In this document: positions 1 to 4,887 of the stretch, in pieces | How the letters are laid out: each line of letters begins with the position of its first letter | Position numbering within the stretch: the stretch's first letter is position 1 | From: Verrucomicrobiia bacterium | Lineage (GTDB): Bacteria; Verrucomicrobiota; Verrucomicrobiia; Opitutales; Opitutaceae | Direction: 5' to 3' | NCBI GenBank assembly: GCA_030424825.1 | Contig: JAUHWE010000278.1 | Location: forward strand, 1-6,454 | Length of the DNA stretch: 6,454 bases | Made by a program: the position numbers and the translations under genes | Notes under the pieces: generated by a model | The model's input: only the letters and a program-made list of their open reading frames with translations | Database searches by the model: none | What the model was told of the DNA's origin: nothing

Positions 1-2
1 TT

Positions 3-179
3 TTTGCCGCAGGTTTCTTGTTTCCTGAAAAGGGACCGATCAGCGGCAATCTTTTAAATGAATTTTCCAGACCGAGCTACTTTAGTGGCAACCGACGGGC
101 CATCGACAATATTACCTTAATGGTTTATTGCCTTTTGGACTGCCAGTATTGGCTGGGGCGGTATGAAGGTTCGAAATAA
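3..179 (+). CDS. Possible 3' end of an unrecognised gene running in from the left edge
   Basis: A reading frame is open from the left edge of the window for 58 codons and ends at a TAA at 177-179. The residues look protein-like: mixed hydrophobic and charged, ending ...CQYWLGRYEGSK. I recognise no family. It would converge on the protease gene, with only 23 bases between the two stop codons. An open stretch of this length can occur by chance in DNA of this composition, so this is a tentative call. If it is real, the long inverted repeat at 4-49 lies inside coding sequence and is not a terminator. Sequence to the left of the window would settle it. Confidence 0.3.
   Translation, partial: FAAGFLFPEKGPISGNLLNEFSRPSYFSGNRRAIDNITLMVYCLLDCQYWLGRYEGSK
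4..49 (+). repeat. Inverted repeat with 7-base arms
   Basis: TTGCCGC at 4-10 is the exact reverse complement of GCGGCAA at 43-49, with 32 bases between. Shorter internal pairings (GGT with ACC, TTCC with GGGA) could extend the fold. The right arm is followed by TCTTTT, which gives it a loose resemblance to a plus-strand terminator, but the T run is broken and the loop is long. It also falls inside the open frame at 3-179. The function is undetermined. Confidence 0.3.
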
Positions 180-205
180 CGTGGGTAGGCCTTCGTCGGG
201 CGTTA
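177..205. repeat. Short inverted repeat spanning the two converging stop codons
   Basis: TAACG at 177-181 pairs with CGTTA at 201-205. The left arm contains the TAA stop of the tentative plus-strand frame. The right arm contains the stop of the minus-strand protease gene (TTA on the plus strand, 203-205). A small inner pairing, GCC (189-191) with GGC (199-201), could form. There is no T-rich run on either side, so a classic intrinsic terminator is not supported. Confidence 0.2.
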
Positions 206-769
206 GTCAGAATCTGGCGTTGCATTATCTAGGTAAACTAAAGCTTGCCTCGAATCAGTTGCTTCGGGATCGGACCGCTTTTGGGTGGCCAGCTCGTTGC
301 GAGCTTCGGCTTCCATTTGGCTGGCCCATGCGGCGACTTGAAGGTCTTGGGAAGAGGGATCGGACGGAGCGAGTGCTGCCGCTCGAATTTGCTGGGCCTT
401 TTGGATCGTTTCCTCAGGCGTGCCGGCTTTGGAGGTGTCGATTTTTACGCTGCCGCCGACCGCGTACTGTCGCCCGTCGGGACCGGTTTGGTAGGTGAGA
501 CGCATTCCACCCGACGCGAGTCCACCTGCAGCGGCGAGGTGAGACATTTCATGGGCCCGTACCTCGGAGTCTCGCGCTTGCAATCGCTTCTTCTGATCTT
601 CTTCAGCGGGATCGAGTCCGGTTGTTTTCTCCTTCTCGATCTTCTTTTCGAGGACAGAGAGCCGCGCTTCGATACGCGCTTTCTCCGCCTCTTTGGCGGG
701 AGAAAGTTTCTCGTGGCGCGCAGCAGAATGCGCTGAATAGGATATGGTCGAAGTCGCGCTGTCGATCAT
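203..769 (-). CDS. SprA-related / CJM1_0395-family putative zinc metalloprotease
   Basis: A 188-residue protein of the SprA-related family, usually annotated as a putative metalloprotease. Its natural substrate is not established. Residues about 18-66 are highly charged and rich in K, E, A and R, as in a helical or coiled-coil segment. The conserved core follows: RDSEVRAHEMSH (66-77), with the HExxH zinc/catalytic signature at 73-77, a glycine-rich stretch with two GG pairs (82-88), YQTGPDGRQYAVGG (93-106) and KID (109-111). A later block, AALAPSDPSSQDLQVAAWAS, is also typical of the family. I could not assign the third zinc ligand. No signal peptide or membrane segment is visible, so it is probably cytoplasmic or exported without a classical signal. 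The ATG at 767-769 is the chosen start, although no good Shine-Dalgarno site precedes it. The gene is GC-rich: a hand count of 421-480 gives 39 of 60. It stands alone, divergent from the GH106 gene. The family call is strong; protease activity is inferred from the motif. Confidence 0.88.
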   Translation of the reverse strand: MIDSATSTISYSAHSAARHEKLSPAKEAEKARIEARLSVLEKKIEKEKTTGLDPAEEDQKKRLQARDSEVRAHEMSHLAAAGGLASGGMRLTYQTGPDGRQYAVGGSVKIDTSKAGTPEETIQKAQQIRAAALAPSDPSSQDLQVAAWASQMEAEARNELATQKRSDPEATDSRQALVYLDNATPDSD

Positions 770-789
770 AGGAAGAGTCGGATTCCTAT
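768..789 (-). promoter_or_regulatory. Hairpin overlapping the metalloprotease start codon
   Basis: ATAGGAA at 768-774 is the exact reverse complement of TTCCTAT at 783-789, with an 8-base spacer. In minus-strand mRNA the right-hand arm ends in the first two bases of the ATG start codon (767-769), so folding would partly bury the initiation site. It could be a translational control hairpin or a protein-binding dyad. Only the symmetry is seen; any function is inference. Confidence 0.3.
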
Positions 790-798
790 TACTCGTCT

Positions 799-813
799 AT
801 TTTGGGCCAAAAT
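799..813. promoter_or_regulatory. Perfect 15-base palindrome, possible operator
   Basis: ATTTTGG (799-805), a central G (806) and CCAAAAT (807-813) form a perfect inverted repeat in the region between the divergent protease and GH106 genes. It begins 30 bases upstream of the protease start codon and lies about 200 bases upstream of the GH106 start. The size and symmetry suit a dimeric transcription factor site. I cannot name the regulator. A short A/T-flanked palindrome could also arise by chance. Confidence 0.35.
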
Positions 814-865
814 GAATAACCTTTGAGCAGATAGAGGCAATTCGGATTGTAGGAGTTTCCACTGC

Positions 866-955
866 ATGGAACTCTTTATCGCTGCTCCACTGATATCGAA
901 CTCTGTTTACAACTCGCTAAAAGGCGGTCGCTCGAAAGATCCAATTGGGACTTAA
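866..955 (+). CDS. Possible 29-codon small ORF upstream of the GH106 gene
   Basis: An ATG at 866-868 opens 29 codons (MELFIAAPLISNSVYNSL... ending in GT) and stops at TAA 953-955. AGGAG at 851-855 lies 10 bases before the ATG, a good match to a Shine-Dalgarno site at slightly long spacing. The stop is 56 bases before the proposed GH106 start, so this could be a leader peptide or simply chance. A gapped dyad, GAGTTTCC (853-860) with GGAACTC (868-874), overlaps its ribosome site and start codon. I recognise no family. Confidence 0.18.
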   Translation: MELFIAAPLISNSVYNSLKGGRSKDPIGT

Positions 956-963
956 AAGAGTTT

Positions 964-969
964 GATAAT
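964..969 (+). promoter_or_regulatory. Weak -10-like hexamer upstream of the GH106 gene
   Basis: GATAAT at 964-969 matches five of the six bases of the sigma-70 -10 consensus and lies about 43 bases before the proposed start codon. No convincing -35 hexamer sits at 16-18 bases upstream; the nearest candidate, TTGGGA at 945-950, is too close. It is listed only as the best promoter candidate on this strand. Confidence 0.18.
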
Positions 970-999
970 GAAACTTGGCTGGATGTATTTTCGAATTGT

Positions 1000-1004
1000 A
1001 GGGA
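1000..1004 (+). promoter_or_regulatory. Shine-Dalgarno site for the GH106 gene
   Basis: AGGGA at 1000-1004 lies 7 bases before the ATG at 1012-1014, which favours that codon among several in-frame starts (TTG 1006, ATG 1018, ATG 1042, ATG 1057). A competing site, AGGA at 1033-1036, lies 5 bases before the ATG at 1042. That later start would also leave an intact but shorter signal peptide. Confidence 0.45.
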
Positions 1005-1011
1005 TTTGGAA

Positions 1012-4000
1012 ATGGGGATGGCACGGGAAGTTAGGATTTCAATGTATTGGTACCGTATGGCGCTTACCTTGCCCCTTTGTTTAAGCGCCTTTTCAGAACC
1101 GAATGCTTTGGATTTAGGATTCGCGAATCCGCCACGAGAGACCGCTCCGGCGGTCTTTTGGTATTGGGTGAGTGGCTCGATCTCTAAGGAGGGCATTTCG
1201 AAGGATTTGGAAGCGATGGCCCGTGTTGGTATCGGAGAAGCGTATATTGGGAATGTGGATGTAAATCTCAATCATCAGGGGGATGTGGGGATTCTCACCG
1301 AGGAATGGTGGGAACACGTGGCATTTGCGGTTAGCGAAGGAAAGCGAACAGGGGTAGATATCGGTTTGTTTAATTCTCCAGGATGGAGCCAGTCTGGCGG
1401 GCCATGGATCGAACCGGAAGAGGCGATGCGTTATGTGGCGCAATCAGAGACTCGATTGACGGGTCCGAGCGAAGCAGAGATTTATTTGCCGAAGCCGTTC
1501 GAAGAATTTCAGGATATCGCTGTGCTGGCATTCCCGCTGCCCGACTTGGATGATGATAGGATTTCGGAGTCGGTTCTCGATATTACCTCGAACGCTAGCT
1601 TTTCGAGCTTGCCTGATTGGTTTGACGATTCGTTTGAGGAAACAATCGCATTTCCGGACGGGGCAGCGGTCGGTGAGTCGGTGTTGGAGATCGAACTGAT
1701 ACTGAATGAGGAACGGACCGCTCGTACGCTATTGATTTACCCTGGTGAAGATCGTCTCTATTTTGAGGGAGAAATTCAGGCATTAAGCGAAGATAATGCC
1801 TTTGTATCCATAGAAAAATTTATTGTAGATCGCCGCGAAACATTGCCGAGTTTAGGCCCTATGACGACCGGGCCCGTATGTATCGCATTTCCAGAGGTGG
1901 ATTCAAAAGTATTTCGACTTGTTCTGAAGAATCGACGTGCCGATCTTCCGGGAGGCTTGTCTGAGATCGTAATAACAGGGGCGGCTCGGTTGGGGCATTT
2001 TGTAGAGAAACAAATGGGGAGGATGTGGCATACGCCATCGCCGGCCTGGGATGCGTATTTATGGGACAAGCCTGAGGAAATTGGGAATCCTTCGCTGGTA
2101 GTGTCTCCATCCCAGATCATTGACATATCCGAACGTATGAATTCTGACGGGTGGCTTGATTGGAGTGTTCCGGAGGGCGATTGGATTGTGCTTCGTATCG
2201 GAATGACGCCTACAGGAGTAATGAACGGCCCCGCCGCACCAGTGGCGACTGGTCTTGAAGTTGACAAGATGAGTCGAAAGTATGTCGAGAAGCATTTCGA
2301 CTCCTTTGTTGGGGAGGCGATTCGGCGAATTACTGACTCGTCCATAGAGGCGCTTACGAAAGTAATTGCCGATAGCTATGAGGCCGGTTCGCAAAACTGG
2401 ACGGATGGGATTAGGGAGGTTTTTCTAGACGAATACAAGTACGACCCGGTTCCCTGGCTACCCGTTTTAACGGGTAGGATTGTTGGTTCGTCCGACCAGT
2501 CGGAAAGGTTCTTGTGGGACCTCAGACGATTGGTGGCAAATCGGATCGCTTCTGAGTACGTAGGTGGGTTGCGTGATATATCACAAGATCATGGGCTATC
2601 ACTCTGGCTAGAAAACTATGGGCATTGGGGATATCCGGGTGAGTTTCTACAATACGGTGGTCGCGCAGATGAAGTGGCGGGAGAATTGTGGGTAGACAGG
2701 ATATATGGAGGAATTGAATTGCGAGCGGCCGCGTCTGCAGCCCATATTTATGGCAAGACGAGAGTATCTGCTGAAATGTTTACCGCAGGTACAAAGCACT
2801 GGATGCATACCCCGAATACGCTTCGGAGACTTGGGGACTGGGCTCAGACCCAAGGAGTGAATCGCTTTGTGATGCATGTTTACATACATCAGCCGAACGA
2901 ACGAAAGCCAGGTATAAACGCGGCGTTTGGTTCCGAGTTTAACCGGCACAATACCTGGTTTGAAGAATCAAAGGCATGGATCGATTCGTTGAAGCGATCG
3001 CATTTTCTTTTGCAACAAGGAGTTTCCGTGGCGGATGTCGCTTATTTCATTGGTGAAGATACTCCGAAAATGAGCGGGATACTCGAGCCAGCATTGCCAG
3101 ATGGATACAATTATGACTTCATCAATGCTGAGGTGATTCTAGAAAGATTGGCCGTCGAGAACGGTGTTTTTGTCCTTCCGGATGGTCAAAGGTATCGTTT
3201 GATCGTTTTGCCCCCCTTAGAGACGATGCGCCCCGCAGTGCTTGCGAGGTTTAAAGAGCTTGTTGCTCAAGGGGGCTCGATTCTAGGCTCACCCCCGAAG
3301 CGATCACCCAGTCTTGAGGATTACCCGTTTGCGGATGCTCAAATTGCGACAATGGTTTCGGAAATGTGGGACAGTGGAGAAGGGGCATCCATTAGGATGG
3401 GCAATGGATACATTTTTCAAAATTCAGATTTAGCAGGCGCGTTAGCCGCCCTTGACGTATTGCCGGATCTCGAAGGTGTGTCTATCGCGGAGGTTCCGTT
3501 TGCGCACCGATCAAGCGAAGAAGCTGAAATTTACTTTCTTTCCAATCAGAAAGAAACTGCAGTAGCGGCTTCTTTTCGATTTAGAATTGCTGGATTGTTG
3601 CCGGAGGTGTGGGATGCGAATTCAGGGGAGCGACGTGTAATGGGTAACTACATTCAGCATTGTGACCAGATTGAAATACCGCTCCAGTTTGAGCCGGGGC
3701 AATCCCTATTCGTGATTTTCAGAAAACCAATGCCCGCGAACGCGAGTGAGGGAGTAAACTTTCCAGTCTCGAATTTGGTTGCGACGGTTGATGGCGATTG
3801 GAGGGTTTCGTTCGACCCAAGCTTGGGAGGGCCTGGCGAGGTGATTTTTGAAGGGCTGGAGAATTGGATCCAAAGAGAAGAAGAAGGGATAAAGCACTAT
3901 AGTGGGACTGCTCGTTATGCGAAATCGTTTACACAAAGTCAGATCGATCCAGGATTAAGGTACTATCTAGAATTGGGTGATGTAAGCGATATCGCTCGAA

Positions 4001-4722
4001 TAAAGCTCAATGACATCGACCTTGGGGCGCTTTGGACGAATCCTTGGCGTATCGAAATTACTGATTCACTCATGTTAGGAGAGAACCAGCTTGAGATTGA
4101 TGTCACGAATACCTGGGTTAATCGAATTGTGGGCGATGCGTCACTGCCAGAGATCGAGCGAATTGCTTGGACCATATTCCCTCATTATGGTCGAAACTCC
4201 GTATTGCAGTCCTCGGGTCTGTTGGGACCTGTCAGCATACAGTCATTGCCTAAAAACGCCATCGTTTCGGTCGAAGAATCGATTATCATGGAGGAACCGG
4301 CTGACTTAGTCAGTGCCCATGTTGAGCAATATACACATTGTTTCGAACTTGTGGGCAACGAAGGGCATCGCGACTCCGACCCGGATCGGGATGGATGGAC
4401 CAATTTATCCGAATGGTTCTTCGGCAGTGATCCAACAGAATCTAATCCAAGTGCGGAGCTTTTGAGAATCACAAAACGGGACCAAGGGAAGCAACTATCG
4501 CTAGAGTTTAATCGACTGAGCAATTATGAGGCGTTGAAAATTGACTACCGAATCATACTTTCGGATGACATCGAGCGTCCCATCGAGGATTGGGATACTC
4601 TCGAGACAACTAGTGGCCGAGTATTCAAGAACTTGAAACGAAATGGCTATGACAAGGTTGCCTTAGAACTGAACCCTGAGTTTGAGCGCATGTACTTTCG
4701 CGCGATTGTTAATTTTGAATAA
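1012..4722 (+). CDS. Secreted GH106 family glycoside hydrolase (alpha-L-rhamnosidase-like) with C-terminal calcium-loop module
   Basis: A 1236-residue exported enzyme. GH106 members hydrolyse terminal alpha-L-rhamnose from plant, algal or microbial glycans by an inverting mechanism; the exact substrate cannot be read here. Residues 1-32 form a signal peptide: a basic n-region, hydrophobic MALTLPLCLSAF at 16-27 and probable cleavage after PNA at 32. There is no lipobox at the cleavage site. Mature sequence opens with the family-typical PPRETAPAVFWYW (40-52). Hallmarks of the catalytic barrel are ENYGHWGYP (about 534-542), GELW (557-560), AEMFTAG (587-593) and GVNRFVMHVYIHQP (615-628). Candidate catalytic acids are E558 and E588, by position only. 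A beta-sandwich resembling a galactose-binding fold spans about 923-1080, with LGDVSDIARIKLND and TNTWVNRIVGD. An EF-hand-like loop, DPDRDGWTNLSE (1123-1134), has D, D, D, N and E at positions 1, 3, 5, 9 and 12. A beta-rich tail follows, ending MYFRAIVNFE. The start at 1012 rests on AGGGA seven bases upstream; 1042 is the main alternative. No transporter, sulfatase or other glycosidase lies beside it. The family call is strong; rhamnose specificity is inferred. Confidence 0.9.
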   Translation: MGMAREVRISMYWYRMALTLPLCLSAFSEPNALDLGFANPPRETAPAVFWYWVSGSISKEGISKDLEAMARVGIGEAYIGNVDVNLNHQGDVGILTEEWWEHVAFAVSEGKRTGVDIGLFNSPGWSQSGGPWIEPEEAMRYVAQSETRLTGPSEAEIYLPKPFEEFQDIAVLAFPLPDLDDDRISESVLDITSNASFSSLPDWFDDSFEETIAFPDGAAVGESVLEIELILNEERTARTLLIYPGEDRLYFEGEIQALSEDNAFVSIEKFIVDRRETLPSLGPMTTGPVCIAFPEVDSKVFRLVLKNRRADLPGGLSEIVITGAARLGHFVEKQMGRMWHTPSPAWDAYLWDKPEEIGNPSLVVSPSQIIDISERMNSDGWLDWSVPEGDWIVLRIGMTPTGVMNGPAAPVATGLEVDKMSRKYVEKHFDSFVGEAIRRITDSSIEALTKVIADSYEAGSQNWTDGIREVFLDEYKYDPVPWLPVLTGRIVGSSDQSERFLWDLRRLVANRIASEYVGGLRDISQDHGLSLWLENYGHWGYPGEFLQYGGRADEVAGELWVDRIYGGIELRAAASAAHIYGKTRVSAEMFTAGTKHWMHTPNTLRRLGDWAQTQGVNRFVMHVYIHQPNERKPGINAAFGSEFNRHNTWFEESKAWIDSLKRSHFLLQQGVSVADVAYFIGEDTPKMSGILEPALPDGYNYDFINAEVILERLAVENGVFVLPDGQRYRLIVLPPLETMRPAVLARFKELVAQGGSILGSPPKRSPSLEDYPFADAQIATMVSEMWDSGEGASIRMGNGYIFQNSDLAGALAALDVLPDLEGVSIAEVPFAHRSSEEAEIYFLSNQKETAVAASFRFRIAGLLPEVWDANSGERRVMGNYIQHCDQIEIPLQFEPGQSLFVIFRKPMPANASEGVNFPVSNLVATVDGDWRVSFDPSLGGPGEVIFEGLENWIQREEEGIKHYSGTARYAKSFTQSQIDPGLRYYLELGDVSDIARIKLNDIDLGALWTNPWRIEITDSLMLGENQLEIDVTNTWVNRIVGDASLPEIERIAWTIFPHYGRNSVLQSSGLLGPVSIQSLPKNAIVSVEESIIMEEPADLVSAHVEQYTHCFELVGNEGHRDSDPDRDGWTNLSEWFFGSDPTESNPSAELLRITKRDQGKQLSLEFNRLSNYEALKIDYRIILSDDIERPIEDWDTLETTSGRVFKNLKRNGYDKVALELNPEFERMYFRAIVNFE

Positions 4723-4887
4723 AGCCTGGATAGACTCCTTTTTTCTGGCTTGGATCAAAATGTATTCCAGTTAATCTAATAGAGCCGTTACAATTTGAGT
4801 CGCAGAAGTGTACATGGTTGTGGGGAGCGGCTAGTTTTTCATCGGTGATGTAGTAAAGTTTCTGATAGATCCTAATACTTCTGAAAG
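4723..4887. other. Convergent intergenic gap with only weak hairpins
   Basis: This lies between the GH106 stop and the stop of the membrane transglutaminase-like gene. For the plus strand, a GGA/TCC mini-stem (4728-4738) is followed by six Ts, and AGCCG (4783-4787) can pair with CGGCT (4828-4832) just before AGTTTTT, but across a 40-base loop. Either could help end transcription. Neither is a strong intrinsic terminator. No gene or repeat is seen. Confidence 0.35.

Noticed and set aside
163..736. Two long plus-strand open frames (163-498 and 245-736) opposite the metalloprotease gene
   Set aside because: They are antisense to a gene with clear family motifs. Such frames are expected opposite GC-rich coding sequence, and their translations are rich in R, C, F and L with no recognisable domain.
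968..1084. Plus-strand frame of 38 codons starting MKLGWMYFRIV, overlapping the GH106 start in another frame
   Set aside because: The start looks signal-like, but the frame becomes W-, G- and C-rich and stops inside the GH106 signal peptide. The GH106 frame has its own good start and signal sequence, so no frameshift is needed.
876..2394. Several minus-strand open frames opposite the first part of the GH106 gene
   Set aside because: They lie antisense to an unbroken, motif-rich GH106 frame and show no family features or ribosome sites of their own.
4185..4523. Minus-strand open frame opposite the end of the GH106 gene
   Set aside because: It is an antisense shadow with low-complexity S/L/C-rich composition and no recognisable motif.
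4723..4887. Strong bidirectional terminator between the converging GH106 and transglutaminase-like genes
   Set aside because: Only a 3-base-pair stem before a T run and a 5-base-pair stem with a 40-base loop were found, neither of which meets the usual pattern.
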